Position numbers and translations under genes: made by a program. From NCBI RefSeq assembly GCF_900100865.1, contig NZ_LT627734.1:310001-374000 (forward strand): 64,000 nt of DNA, given 5' to 3'. A model generated the notes under the pieces. It saw only the letters and a program-made list of their open reading frames with translations. It had not been told where the DNA came from and did no database searches. The stretch's first letter is position 1. Each line of letters opens with the position of its first letter. This document shows positions 36,300-45,305 of this stretch, in pieces. This stretch comes from Candidatus Aquiluna sp. UB-MaderosW2red (GTDB lineage: Bacteria; Actinomycetota; Actinomycetes; Actinomycetales; Microbacteriaceae).

Positions 36300-37310
36300 A
36301 TGCTGAACTTCAGTTTTATCGCAGCTAGAAAAACTCCTTGGGACATCATTGGGGAGAACTTTACCCTGCTGGCAATCTCGCTGTTGGCCTTTGGTGCGGT
36401 CTTAGTTTTATTATTCTTGCTCGCTGGAAGAGCAAGCGTGAAAGCCCAAGAGTGGCTGAAGTACCTGGTGTTTTTAGTTCCAGCCCTTCTCTTATTACTC
36501 ATTGGTCTGATTTACCCAACCATTCGGACCATAATTTTGTCCTTCATGGACGCCAAGAGCGAGAACTTTGTCGGTTTCGACAACTATGTGTGGGCCTTCA
36601 CAATCCCCGAGATCCTGATTGTTTTGCGCAATACGGCGATTTGGGTATTCCTCGTGCCATTTCTTGCCACCACCACGGGGCTCGCAATTGCCTATATGAC
36701 CGATCGCATGAAGCGACCGGCAATAATCAAATCTTTGATTTTTATGCCGATGGCCATCTCCTTTGTTGGAGCCAGTGTTATCTGGCGCTTCGTCTACTAC
36801 TTTGAACCAAATGAGAATCGCCCAGATTTGGGTCTTTTTAGCACGATCGTGAAAGCCTTCGGCGGCACTCCGCCCAACTGGCTGCTGGAAGCCCCGGGAA
36901 ACACCTTCTTATTAATCGCAGTGATGGTTTGGATTCAAACCGGTTTCGCCATGGTTGTGTTATCGGCAGCCATGAAAAACGTGCCGGAAGAAATCATTGA
37001 GGCCGCCATGCTTGATGGCGCAAGCCCAATGAACAGGTTCTTTAGGGTGACGGTGCCACTAATCAGGGCAACCCTGATTGTGGTTTTGACCACAATCATC
37101 ATTGCAACTCTGAAGGTCTTTGATATCGTCCGCACCATGACCGGGGGAAACTTCCAGACCAACGTAATCGCCAACGAAATGTATTCACAGGCCTTCAGGC
37201 AGATGAACTACGGAACCGGGTCCGCACTAGCCATCATCTTGTTCGTGGCAATCATCCCCGTGATCCTCTACAACGTGAAGCAATTGCGTCTTGAGAGGAC
37301 GGAGCGCTAA
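36300..37310 (+). CDS. Sugar ABC transporter permease (MalF-like)
   Basis: 336 residues with about eight membrane helices, two of them in an N-terminal extension (residues ~20-75). The EAA loop IEAAMLDGASPMNRFFRVTV then PLI contacts the ATPase. It forms a heterodimer with the product of the next gene, whose ATG overlaps this TAA by one base. No ATPase gene follows; these importers often share one MsmK/UgpC-type ATPase coded elsewhere. Confidence 0.92.
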   Translation: MLNFSFIAARKTPWDIIGENFTLLAISLLAFGAVLVLLFLLAGRASVKAQEWLKYLVFLVPALLLLLIGLIYPTIRTIILSFMDAKSENFVGFDNYVWAFTIPEILIVLRNTAIWVFLVPFLATTTGLAIAYMTDRMKRPAIIKSLIFMPMAISFVGASVIWRFVYYFEPNENRPDLGLFSTIVKAFGGTPPNWLLEAPGNTFLLIAVMVWIQTGFAMVVLSAAMKNVPEEIIEAAMLDGASPMNRFFRVTVPLIRATLIVVLTTIIIATLKVFDIVRTMTGGNFQTNVIANEMYSQAFRQMNYGTGSALAIILFVAIIPVILYNVKQLRLERTER

Positions 37311-38275
37311 TGACCACCACAGCACCAAAGCCGGCTAAGCCAAACGGCAAGCCAGAGCTAGCCTCAACCATTCGCGCCAAAAAGCGCGCGAAAGACATCT
37401 TTAGTTCACCGATTGCATCAGCGGCCGCGTGGATCATCGCGGTTATCTGGACCGTGCCAACCTTTGGCCTATTGGTCTCATCAATCAGGCCGGAAAAGGA
37501 CATCAACTCTTCGGGTTGGTGGACCTTTTTCACGAACCCAAATGTCTCCTTTGAGAACTACCAAAAGGTGCTATTCGAAGGAACCACCACTAACCCACCG
37601 CTTTTCCAGTTCTTCTTTAATTCTTTCGCGGTCACAATCCCGGCGGTAATTTTTCCCATCACGCTCGCCGTGTTTGCAGCCTACGCATTGGCCTGGTTCG
37701 ATTTCAAGGGTCGCGATGTCTTGTTCTTTTCAATCTTTGCTTTGCAAGTTGTGCCACTGCAGCTAACGCTGATTCCACTTCTTCAGCTTTTCTCACAGGG
37801 CTTAGTAATCGGCGGGGTGACTCTGATTCCGGATCTTGGGATTACTGGTACTTACATTCCGATCTGGATCGCTCACACTATTTTCGCTTTGCCTTTGGCG
37901 GTTTTCTTGCTACACAACTTCATTAGCCAGATTCCTAAAGAGCTAATTGAAGCAGCCAGGGTTGATGGCTGTGGCCCCTTCACTTTGTTCTCAAAGATTG
38001 TTCTGCCGCTATCGGTCCCAGCAATCGCCTCGTTCTTGATCTTCCAGTTCTTGTGGGTTTGGAACGACCTATTGGTCGGGTTGACCTTTGGGGCAGGCTC
38101 TAAAGAGGTTGCTCCGATGACGGTGAGAATTGCCGAGATGGTTGGAACCCGAGGCTCCGGTTGGGAAGTTCTAACCGCCGGTGCATTCGTCTCAATGATC
38201 GTGCCGCTACTGGTGTTCTTCGCATTGCAGCGCTATTTTGTTAGAGGCCTATTGGCAGGATCCGTTAAGGGCTAG
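37310..38275 (+). CDS. Sugar ABC transporter permease (MalG-like)
   Basis: 321 residues with six membrane helices after a basic, Lys-rich cytoplasmic N-terminus. The EAA loop reads LIEAARVDGCGPFTLFSKIV then LPLSVPAI. Second half of the permease pair. It converges on the GH1 gene with only 17 bp between stops. Confidence 0.92.
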   Translation: MTTTAPKPAKPNGKPELASTIRAKKRAKDIFSSPIASAAAWIIAVIWTVPTFGLLVSSIRPEKDINSSGWWTFFTNPNVSFENYQKVLFEGTTTNPPLFQFFFNSFAVTIPAVIFPITLAVFAAYALAWFDFKGRDVLFFSIFALQVVPLQLTLIPLLQLFSQGLVIGGVTLIPDLGITGTYIPIWIAHTIFALPLAVFLLHNFISQIPKELIEAARVDGCGPFTLFSKIVLPLSVPAIASFLIFQFLWVWNDLLVGLTFGAGSKEVAPMTVRIAEMVGTRGSGWEVLTAGAFVSMIVPLLVFFALQRYFVRGLLAGSVKG

Positions 38276-38292
38276 GTAGCGAGTACCAGATT

Positions 38293-39672
38293 TTATTTGT
38301 TTCTCTTGCAAATTTCCTTGAACATCTTGGCGCTGTCTTTTGGAATTCGCGCTTGGTTTTTGGGATCTACGTAGTAGATACCAAAACGCTTTTCTAAGCC
38401 TTCGGCCCACTCGATGTTGTCCATCAGTGACCAGGCGAAATAGCCCCTTACATCAACGCCTTGATCTTTTGCGTCCATGACGGCATTGAGGTGGCCCAGG
38501 TAGAAATCGACTCGGTCCTGATCGTGGATTTCGCCATCAACTAGCTGGTCGTCAAACGCCGCTCCGTTTTCAGAAAGGTACAGCGGAATATTTGGCAAGC
38601 GTTCAGCCGTTTGCTTCAAAGTTTCGGTGAGTGAGGCTGGAAAAATCTCCCAACCCATCTCGGTTCTTGGTTCACGCGATGCCATTTGAGCGCCCTCAGG
38701 AACACCCGGGTAAAGGCTGAAGTCTTGGCCAAGGGCTGCTTTTTGGTCGCCTTCGCTAGCCGGTGCAATTCTGATTGGTGTGTAGTAGTTGATGCCCAGC
38801 CAGTCAATCGGTTGAGCAATGTCCTTGAGCTGGGCTTGATCAATAAATGACCAATCGGTGAACTGGCTCGTGCGCTCAATCAGAGCTTCTGAAACACCTC
38901 TACCAGCCAGTAGGTCTAGCCAAAAGCGATTCTGCAGGCTGTCAACGTGGTCGGCTTGAGCCCTGACTCTCTCATCCTCAGTTATGACCTCGGTTAGATT
39001 CAGAGCGATGCCCGGCATGTTTGCTTTGTGTTCTCTAAGCACGCTCATGGCTGCGCCATGAGCACTCATGAGACGGTAGCCGGCTTCGAAACCGGCTGCA
39101 GGGTTTCCCAAACCAGGTGCGTGGAGTTTGGTGGCATAACCCAAATACGCGCTCACCCAGGGCTCGTTCAATGTCGCCCACATGCCAACCCGATCGGCAA
39201 AGTTCTCAGCTAGCAAGTTGGCGTAGTTTTGAAAGTGCTTGTGGATGTCTTTATTGAGCCAGCCACCTATGGCCTGAAGCTCACTTGGCATATCCCAGTG
39301 GTACATGGTCAAAACGGGCTTGATGCCCCGCTCCAGCAATCCGTCAATCAGTCGGTTATAAAAACCAATACCTTCGGGATTTGGTTGATTATTGCCAGGC
39401 ATAACCCTCGGCCAAGAAACCGAGAAGCGATATGAGTCAACCCCCAAGTCCTTCAGGATGTCTAGATCGCCCTCGACTCGATTGACGTGGTCACAAGCTG
39501 GGTCGGCCACAGACCCATCTTTTATGTTCCCCGGGACCTTGGCAAAATCATCCCAAATACTAGAGCCTCGGCCCTTACTATCGCCCTCGATCTGCCAAGA
39601 GGCAGTTGCCACCCCTAAGTCAAAATCCTCTGGAATCCTGGCGGCTAACGCGGCTATTTTTGAATCAGTCAT
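38293..39672 (-). CDS. GH1 beta-glucosidase / beta-glycosidase
   Basis: 459 residues, full GH1 length. N-terminal GVATASWQIEGDSKGRGSSI then WDDF, acid/base Glu in WATLNEPWVSAYLGY, nucleophile Glu in LYLSENGAAFDD, and YFAWSLMDNIEWAEGLEKRF near the end. A cytoplasmic enzyme that hydrolyses beta-glucosides or beta-galactosides, probably those brought in by the convergent importer. A Gfo/Idh/MocA dehydrogenase lies upstream on the same strand, 35 bp away. Confidence 0.94.
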   Translation of the reverse strand: MTDSKIAALAARIPEDFDLGVATASWQIEGDSKGRGSSIWDDFAKVPGNIKDGSVADPACDHVNRVEGDLDILKDLGVDSYRFSVSWPRVMPGNNQPNPEGIGFYNRLIDGLLERGIKPVLTMYHWDMPSELQAIGGWLNKDIHKHFQNYANLLAENFADRVGMWATLNEPWVSAYLGYATKLHAPGLGNPAAGFEAGYRLMSAHGAAMSVLREHKANMPGIALNLTEVITEDERVRAQADHVDSLQNRFWLDLLAGRGVSEALIERTSQFTDWSFIDQAQLKDIAQPIDWLGINYYTPIRIAPASEGDQKAALGQDFSLYPGVPEGAQMASREPRTEMGWEIFPASLTETLKQTAERLPNIPLYLSENGAAFDDQLVDGEIHDQDRVDFYLGHLNAVMDAKDQGVDVRGYFAWSLMDNIEWAEGLEKRFGIYYVDPKNQARIPKDSAKMFKEICKRNK

Positions 39673-39707
39673 GGCAATAGGTTATCCCGAGCCGCTAGCA
39701 ACTTTGG

Positions 39708-40778
39708 TTAGTTTTTAGCCCATGCTTCAGTGTTTGTTGTGACGGCGATCCCCTTCGCTAAAGAGTCATCAATTGCCAGTGAAATCAGGTGGTCTTGGGA
39801 AGCCTGTGCAAGTGGATAGGGTGCAGGACCTGAGCCTTTGACCCAATCAGACATCTCAAGCATCAGGCTCGCGATAGCAATCTCCTCATCCATTAACCGA
39901 AGACCAACAAATGGATTTTGATGAAAGACTTTGCCATCAAAAGAAATATTTTCGGTGTCATGGCCATCGAGGTTTAGGTCGTGCCCAAGTTGGTATCGGG
40001 CAAATTGAGATTTGGTTATTGCCGTTGGTTCAATAAGCCTGATGCAGTCGTTATCCACAATCTCGCCTAGGCTCCCCCGCACCACGAGCCTGCGATGCCG
40101 CAGCTGGTTGTGCCACTGATTATCGGTGAAGTCGTAGAGGCCAGATTTGCCTTCTCCAAAATCAATGGTTGCCAAGACAGTGCTTGCAATTTTCGGCTCA
40201 AGATCTTGATTCCAACCACCTCGAGTCAGAGGGTCAACCAGTGGTGCTTTGAAACTCGAGGCACTGACTTTGGTTTCACCAAAGCCAGCTTCCAGAAAAC
40301 TTCTCATTATCGCAACGGCATGATAGCCGTGGGTCGAGGAGACCTGCACCGAGCTCACTTGCCCAATCACGCCCTGCCGAGTCACAGCTAGCCGAGCGGC
40401 ATGCATCGGCAGTCGCATATATTGCTCTGCGACCTGAACTAAATTTTTCGCACCAACTGCCGACCAAAGTTTTCTTAGGGCATCAGCATCGCTGGCAGGT
40501 GGAGTTTCAGACAGAACCGGAATCCCAGCCTCAACCAACTGAGTCAAAACATCTGGGCTGGATAGCCAGGTCACCGCGCTAATGACATAGTCAGGTTTCT
40601 CTTGAGCTAAAAGTTCACTAGCGCTGGAGTAAGTCTTGACCGGCAATGCTTTGGCCTTTGCCTGATCTCGAACCACCCAGCCGACAACTTCAAATCTATC
40701 CGGCATCAAGAGAGCCAGGCGAAGGTAGAAATCGGCGCGCCAGCCAGCGCCGATTATGGCAATTTTGGTTTGATTCAT
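39708..40778 (-). CDS. Gfo/Idh/MocA-family oxidoreductase
   Basis: 356 residues. The Rossmann fold starts TKIAIIGAGWRADFYLRLAL. PDYVISAVTWLSSPDVLTQL, LSETPPASDADALRKLW and VAEQYMRLPMHAARLAV follow, with AEQY in place of the usual EKP-type catalytic segment. The second half is the alpha/beta dimerisation domain. Such enzymes oxidise or epimerise sugars with NAD(P). It likely shares a transcript with the GH1 enzyme and may process the released sugar. Activity cannot be specified. Confidence 0.85.
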   Translation of the reverse strand: MNQTKIAIIGAGWRADFYLRLALLMPDRFEVVGWVVRDQAKAKALPVKTYSSASELLAQEKPDYVISAVTWLSSPDVLTQLVEAGIPVLSETPPASDADALRKLWSAVGAKNLVQVAEQYMRLPMHAARLAVTRQGVIGQVSSVQVSSTHGYHAVAIMRSFLEAGFGETKVSASSFKAPLVDPLTRGGWNQDLEPKIASTVLATIDFGEGKSGLYDFTDNQWHNQLRHRRLVVRGSLGEIVDNDCIRLIEPTAITKSQFARYQLGHDLNLDGHDTENISFDGKVFHQNPFVGLRLMDEEIAIASLMLEMSDWVKGSGPAPYPLAQASQDHLISLAIDDSLAKGIAVTTNTEAWAKN

Positions 40779-40861
40779 GGCGTCAGCCTAAACCTCGGGA
40801 ATGATGAAATCAGTGGGGGTTTCGCATCTGAGCTTTATGGCGATAAACTCACGGGGTACTT

Positions 40862-40955
40862 GGAGACGTCGCATAGCCCGGTCGAGTGCGCCTCACTGCT
40901 AATGAGGTAGGGGTGTTAAAGCCCCTCGGAGGTTCAAATCCTCTCGTCTCCGCCA
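40862..40955 (+). tRNA. tRNA-Ser (anticodon GCT), 3' CCA encoded
   Basis: Acceptor GGAGACG pairs with CGTCTCC, then G and CCA. The anticodon loop CTGCTAA lies between CTCA and TGAG arms, giving GCT. A long variable arm (AGGGGTGTTAAAGCCCCT) and T-arm GGAGGTTCAAATCCTC are present. No copies of its 3' end were seen nearby, so unlike tRNA-Ser(TGA) this gene is not occupied. Confidence 0.95.
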
Positions 40956-41360
40956 ATTGGACTCATTGAAAAAATGAAGTCAATAGTCCGCACTTAACTT
41001 TGATTCGATCCTCGGCAATGCCTCTGGCAAGGCCCGGCTTAATTCAATGCATTTTGCCAAAAGTCACAATCAAGTGAAAACCATATGTTTTCTTACTTAT
41101 GGGTGTAGTGTCAAAAATTACTTGGGGGTTTACTCAAAAAATGCGGGGATAGACATCGCGGCTAAAAAACCGGGGATTACAACCTTTGGTAAAAGCTGGG
41201 GTCGGCAAAACTGTTGAGTGTTAATTTTCTGAAAGTGCGAGGACCCCTGACGGGTGGTTTTCCAGAAGCCAAGTGCGCTCACCGTTGTTCAGGCAGCGAG
41301 GGGATTTGCAATCAAACTTGTTGCTTTTCTGCGAAAACTATCGATTGAAATGGGGAAAGA
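40956..41360. other. Long leader of the ice-binding-like gene, no gene seen
   Basis: About 400 bp without a supported reading frame. It must contain the promoter of the next gene. The segment 41225-41330 is GC-richer and could fold, but no known RNA family was recognised. A GGGAAAG ribosome site stands at its end. Confidence 0.4.
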
Positions 41361-42773
41361 ATGAAAAATATAAATAAATTACTGATTGGGGTTTCTGCAA
41401 CCCTGGGGATTCTCGCAAGTGGAGCTCTTCCAGTGTCTGCAGCCACGACGACGACCTTGGTCGTTCCTGGAATTATGCAAGGCTGGGCATTTGTTCAAGA
41501 AGCACCACTTTTGTCCACATCTGTGGGCGCAATGGTGGCAGGCCCGGGCGCAGGGGTGGGCAGTGCAAATCTAAAAGTTGGTGCTACAGGTGGAATGACT
41601 CTCGCCAAAGCTGGGTACGGGGGCGTGAGATTGGACTCTCTCAATAGTCTCGAATACAACACTTATCGCACGAGTGGTCCGGCTGCAGCCGCAATTTCCC
41701 TTCAGTTGAACATAGATTCTGATCTCACGGATGCGGACGTTAGTTTCCAGGGACGCTTAGTTTTTGAACCATATCATTCTCAGACAGTGACCACCGGACA
41801 ATGGCAAACATGGAACACGTTGAGTGGCGTGGGGACAGGTAGCTGGTGGGGGACTAGGGCTCCCTTGAATGCAACCGGCAAGTGCCCACAATCTAACCCT
41901 TGCACGTGGAATGAAGTCCTTGCCAAATTCCCCAATATCGGAATACGTAATGTTTTCGGTGGAGTTGTTCTTAAAGTCGGAAGTGGGGGAGGCCCCATGG
42001 AGATTAACGTGGACAAATTGGTGATAAATGATGACATTTACGATTTCGGACCAGTTCTCGCACTTGACCTTGGAAGCTCATTCGACTATTCCCTGCTTGC
42101 AGGAGCGGCAATCACGACTGGCGCTTCGAATTCTTTTACTAACAGTCTCGGAGCAGGAGCGGCAATCACTACCGGTGCCGGTAACGTCATTCCGGGGAGC
42201 CTCAATGCTGGAGCGGCAATTACTACCGGTGCCGACAACGTCATCGGGGTAGACCTTAACGCCGGTGCTGCAATTACCATCGGCGCCTCCAACACCATTT
42301 CAGGATCGCAAAACTTCGGTGTGGTGACGCCCATCTCTGGATACTCTGTAGCGATGGCAGCTTTTGATGTTGCTATGGCAGATTCTTTGAGTCGACCTTC
42401 GACGCTTCTAGCTGCAGAACTCGGTGAAACCACGCTGGGGGCTGGGGTTTATTCCGCACCCGCATTCTTCACTCTGACTGGAGCACTGACGCTGGATGCG
42501 AAAAATGACCCTACTGCTGTCTTTATCATCAGAAGCCCGGGGTACATTTCCACTGCGGCAGGTGCTTCTATAGTGCTTGCAAATGGGGCGCAAGCCAGCA
42601 ATGTCTTCTGGGTTTCGGGTAGTTACTTCTCCGCAGGTGCGGGTGCCGTTTTGTCGGGAAACATTCTGGCAACGAGTTATGTGACCCTAGGCGCAGACGC
42701 TGGACTAACAGGCCGCATCTTTTCGCAGTCTGGATACATAACCCTGGGTGCAAATGTGACGGTGAAGAACTAA
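41361..42773 (+). CDS. Secreted ice-binding-like (DUF3494) protein with beta-helix-type repeats
   Basis: 470 residues. The signal peptide MKNINKLLIGVSATLGILAS leads to a cleavage site around PVSA-A. Residues ~30-240 form a beta-rich domain of a type often found on surface proteins (QTVTTGQWQTWNTLSGVGTG, a disulphide-prone CPQSNPC). Residues 245-316 hold four tandem 18-residue repeats (LxAGAAITTGAxNxIxxx). Residues ~325-470 match the DUF3494 ice-binding fold: ELGETTLGAGVYSAPAFFTL, TLDAKNDPTAVFIIRSPGYI, GAQASNVFWVSGSYFSAGAG. No sortase motif or C-terminal membrane helix is visible, so the protein is likely released or bound non-covalently. Ice binding or adhesion is plausible but untested. Confidence 0.85.
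   Translation: MKNINKLLIGVSATLGILASGALPVSAATTTTLVVPGIMQGWAFVQEAPLLSTSVGAMVAGPGAGVGSANLKVGATGGMTLAKAGYGGVRLDSLNSLEYNTYRTSGPAAAAISLQLNIDSDLTDADVSFQGRLVFEPYHSQTVTTGQWQTWNTLSGVGTGSWWGTRAPLNATGKCPQSNPCTWNEVLAKFPNIGIRNVFGGVVLKVGSGGGPMEINVDKLVINDDIYDFGPVLALDLGSSFDYSLLAGAAITTGASNSFTNSLGAGAAITTGAGNVIPGSLNAGAAITTGADNVIGVDLNAGAAITIGASNTISGSQNFGVVTPISGYSVAMAAFDVAMADSLSRPSTLLAAELGETTLGAGVYSAPAFFTLTGALTLDAKNDPTAVFIIRSPGYISTAAGASIVLANGAQASNVFWVSGSYFSAGAGAVLSGNILATSYVTLGADAGLTGRIFSQSGYITLGANVTVKN
42093..42308 (+). repeat. Four tandem 54-bp repeats in the ice-binding-like gene
   Basis: Each 54-bp unit codes 18 residues built on GGAGCGGCAATCAC(T/G)AC. The protein period of 18 equals one coil of three hexapeptides. 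DNA identity between units is high in the GAAITTGA part and lower outside. Confidence 0.8.
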
Positions 42774-42810
42774 TCCAGAACCAACTTTCAGAATAGCTCT
42801 GATTTAGAAA

Positions 42811-42837
42811 CGGGGAGGCTATAGCCTCTCCGTTTTT
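42811..42837 (+). terminator. Intrinsic terminator of the ice-binding-like gene
   Basis: CGGGGAGGC-TATA-GCCTCTCCG followed by TTTTTATTT, about 40 bp after the stop. Confidence 0.85.
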
Positions 42838-42948
42838 ATTTAAGATCAGGGGTCGTCGATTGGCATCCACAATTCGTGGAATTCCCGTGCCACAACCTGA
42901 ATGCAGATCAACCGGGCCATGGGTAAAAAAATCTAAAGGGGGCCTTCT

Positions 42949-43254
42949 TTAGGCCTGCATGGTGCCGGCGAAGTTGGTGGTGATCTCCACGAGCTTTTGG
43001 GCGGCTGGGGAGGATTTCTCCTGATTTCTTCTTGCCAAATACACCCGCGAAAAAGCCTCTTTATGATCAATTTCTAGAAATTTCACATTTGGTAGCTGAA
43101 TTGCCGTCAGGCTCTTTGGAACAATCGCAATGCCGGCATTGCTTGAGACCAGCCCGAGGATTGTTGCAAACTGAACTGCCTGCTCGACAATGTCGGGGGT
43201 GAAACCGGCCGAGCTGCAAAGTTGATAAATGTGCACGCCGTTACAAAAAACCAC
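42949..43254 (-). pseudogene. LysR-family regulator, C-terminal fragment
   Basis: About 100 codons encode the end of a LysR effector-binding domain: IYQLCSSAGFTPDIVEQAVQ then FATILGLVSSNAGIAIVPKS. The DNA-binding N-terminus and the first half of the sensor domain are absent, and the frame begins abruptly near 43254. LysR genes usually sit divergent from the genes they control, and the tricarboxylate operon lies just beyond, so this is probably its lost regulator. A short expressed protein is unlikely. Confidence 0.75.
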
Positions 43255-43630
43255 CCGGTTCAGGGCTCAGTATTCAACGCCCCAGCTCCTGATGACCGCG
43301 TGGGCTGATTAGGGGCCTTGAGTATTACAGTTCTGAATCCCAACCCTTTGTAGCCTCGTCGCGACTTGGGAATCCAAAAATAACAAATTGGTATATCTGG
43401 TTACCGGTTCGTTACTTAGGAGTAATCTCATAAATTACTGGGGGAGTATTCCCGAAGCAAATGTTTCGTCATCACGGCTGACAACCCGGAGCATTTGGCC
43501 ACAAGTAATTGTGGTGGAAGAGACTCAGTCTTCGGTCAACAATGGGGTTGGCAAAGGCTTTTTAACCCTGATTGTGCTCCGATGTTGGGACCCTCACTGG
43601 AATCCCTGACGTCTACAAGGAGGACACACT
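43255..43630. promoter_or_regulatory. Leader and promoter region of the tricarboxylate operon
   Basis: No gene. It should hold the operon promoter. GGTTACCGGTTCGTTACTTA (43397 on) has short GTTAC repeats. A strong ribosome site, AAGGAGGA, stands at 43618 before the TTG start. The LysR breakpoint is at its left edge. Confidence 0.4.
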
Positions 43631-44746
43631 TTGAAAAAACTACTAGTAGCAGCCTCGGCCCTTGCGCTTATCGCGACGGGACTTTCGGCTGCGCCTGCCT
43701 CGGCGAATGTAAGCCCCGCACAGTCTAAATACGGGGCTTCCTGCTCAACTCTCAAGCAGGTAGCTGCTAAGCGAGGCGCCGATGGAAGCAATTTAATTTG
43801 CAAAAAGGAAACCGAGGGAACCTTCAAGGGCAAGCAGATATGGGCTTATGCGAAGTACCCATCCCTCAAGACAATCAACTTCAAATTGGGAGCAGGCCCC
43901 ACCTCAGGATATGCCGGGTTTGCCAATGACGTGACTCGGGCCCTCAAGGCTGAGAAATTAGTGACTGGAAACATAACCAACGAATCTGTTCTCGGCGGAA
44001 GCGGAGCCGCTGCGCTTAACGACTTCATGCTCAAAGAGCGTGGCAAATCAGGCCAGGCATTGATTACCGGTTACGCAATGTTGCTCGGTATTCAGAACAA
44101 CAAGAACCCAGCAAGGGTCTCAGACGCGGTTCCAGTAGCACGCCTAATGGCGGAATACGAAGCCATTGTCGTGTCGGCTAAGTCGCCAATCAAGAACATG
44201 AAGGATCTCACTGCCGCAATCAAGAAAGACAACACCATCGCCATCGCTGGCGGAAGCGTTGGAACTCTTGACCACGCCACGATTATTCAGATCTACAAGG
44301 CGATCGGTGTTGACTCTTCAAAGCTCAACTACGTAGCCCACTCCGGCGGTGGTGAGGTAATTACATCCCTACTAAGCGGCGCAACTTCGGTCGGTGTATC
44401 TGGTTGGGGCGAATTTGAACAGTACGTTACGTCGGGTGATCTAAGAGTCATTGGTATCACCGCCCCGACAAAGCAGAGTGCAATTCCGGCAGATACCCTC
44501 AAGGGTCAAGGAGTCAACGTGGTCTCCCAAAACTGGCGTGGAATCATGTTGCCCTCGGGGACCTCGCTCGCTAACCGGAACCTGGTTATTCGGGCAATCG
44601 ATGTGATGCACAAGGGTAAGACATGGAAATCAATTCTTACGGAACGCAACTGGGGTGACAACTTGATTGTCGGTGATACCTTTACACGCTTCCTCAAAAT
44701 TGAGGAAAAGAAGGTAGTTTCACTTTACGCTCAGCTTGGCTTGTGA
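43631..44746 (+). CDS. tctC: Tripartite tricarboxylate transporter substrate-binding protein (TctC/Bug family)
   Basis: 371 residues from a TTG preceded by AAGGAGGA. The signal peptide MKKLLVAASALALIATGLSA ends near PASA-N. A small Cys-containing domain (residues ~30-70, CSTLKQVAAKRGADGSNLIC) precedes the Bug fold, with AVPVARLMAEYEAIVVSAKS, IAIAGGSVGTLDHATIIQIY and NYVAHSGGGEVITSLLSGA as typical ligand-loop motifs. Bug proteins bind citrate and other carboxylates for the TctAB carrier. There is no lipobox, which is odd for a monoderm unless the protein is retained by the carrier or the wall. GTGA overlap with tctB. Confidence 0.88.
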   Translation: MKKLLVAASALALIATGLSAAPASANVSPAQSKYGASCSTLKQVAAKRGADGSNLICKKETEGTFKGKQIWAYAKYPSLKTINFKLGAGPTSGYAGFANDVTRALKAEKLVTGNITNESVLGGSGAAALNDFMLKERGKSGQALITGYAMLLGIQNNKNPARVSDAVPVARLMAEYEAIVVSAKSPIKNMKDLTAAIKKDNTIAIAGGSVGTLDHATIIQIYKAIGVDSSKLNYVAHSGGGEVITSLLSGATSVGVSGWGEFEQYVTSGDLRVIGITAPTKQSAIPADTLKGQGVNVVSQNWRGIMLPSGTSLANRNLVIRAIDVMHKGKTWKSILTERNWGDNLIVGDTFTRFLKIEEKKVVSLYAQLGL

Positions 44747-45303
44747 GTTCAAGCACCGTAAAAGTTGCCAAGGGGGAGCTGGTTTTTACCAGCTTCCTTT
44801 TGGTGATTTCCCTAATTGTTCTCTACGACACTTTCACTTTGGATGAACAGGGCCTAAACGTAATCGTTGGGCCAAGGGCATTCGCCTTGGTAATCGGCTT
44901 TTTATTATTCGGCCTGACTTCGCTGCAACTGATCTCTGTGCTGCGGGGTAACAAGGGGCAACCAGATGCCATCGAAGGCGGCGAACTGGTCACAAGGCCT
45001 AATTGGAAGAGCCTATTCATTGTGATTGGCGGAATTGTTTTTCACATTCTTGCCATCGAATTGGTGGGCTTTATTCTTGCCACGATTCCGCTATTTTTTG
45101 CAGTCTCTTTAGCCCTGGGCGAGAGGCGTTGGTTTAGGACTCTAATAATTGCCGCCATAGTTGCGGGCGGCACGTTTCTAACTTTCACACAAGGTCTTCA
45201 GCTGGATCTTCCCGTGGGATTCGAATTTCTCGAACAGGAAACTCCAATCGTTTTGGACGATAACGGAGAGATTGTCATTGAAGAAGATCAGGAAAGCTGG
45301 TAG
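44743..45303 (+). CDS. tctB: Tripartite tricarboxylate transporter small membrane subunit
   Basis: 186 residues, four membrane segments, GTG start overlapping the tctC stop by four bases. [20 protein letters not shown] then [15 protein letters not shown] matches the TctB pattern with the conserved GP near the first loop. It has an acidic C-terminal tail ([15 protein letters not shown]). It forms the carrier with TctA. Confidence 0.88.
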   Translation: MSSSTVKVAKGELVFTSFLLVISLIVLYDTFTLDEQGLNVIVGPRAFALVIGFLLFGLTSLQLISVLRGNKGQPDAIEGGELVTRPNWKSLFIVIGGIVFHILAIELVGFILATIPLFFAVSLALGERRWFRTLIIAAIVAGGTFLTFTQGLQLDLPVGFEFLEQETPIVLDDNGEIVIEEDQESW

Positions 45304-45305
45304 AA

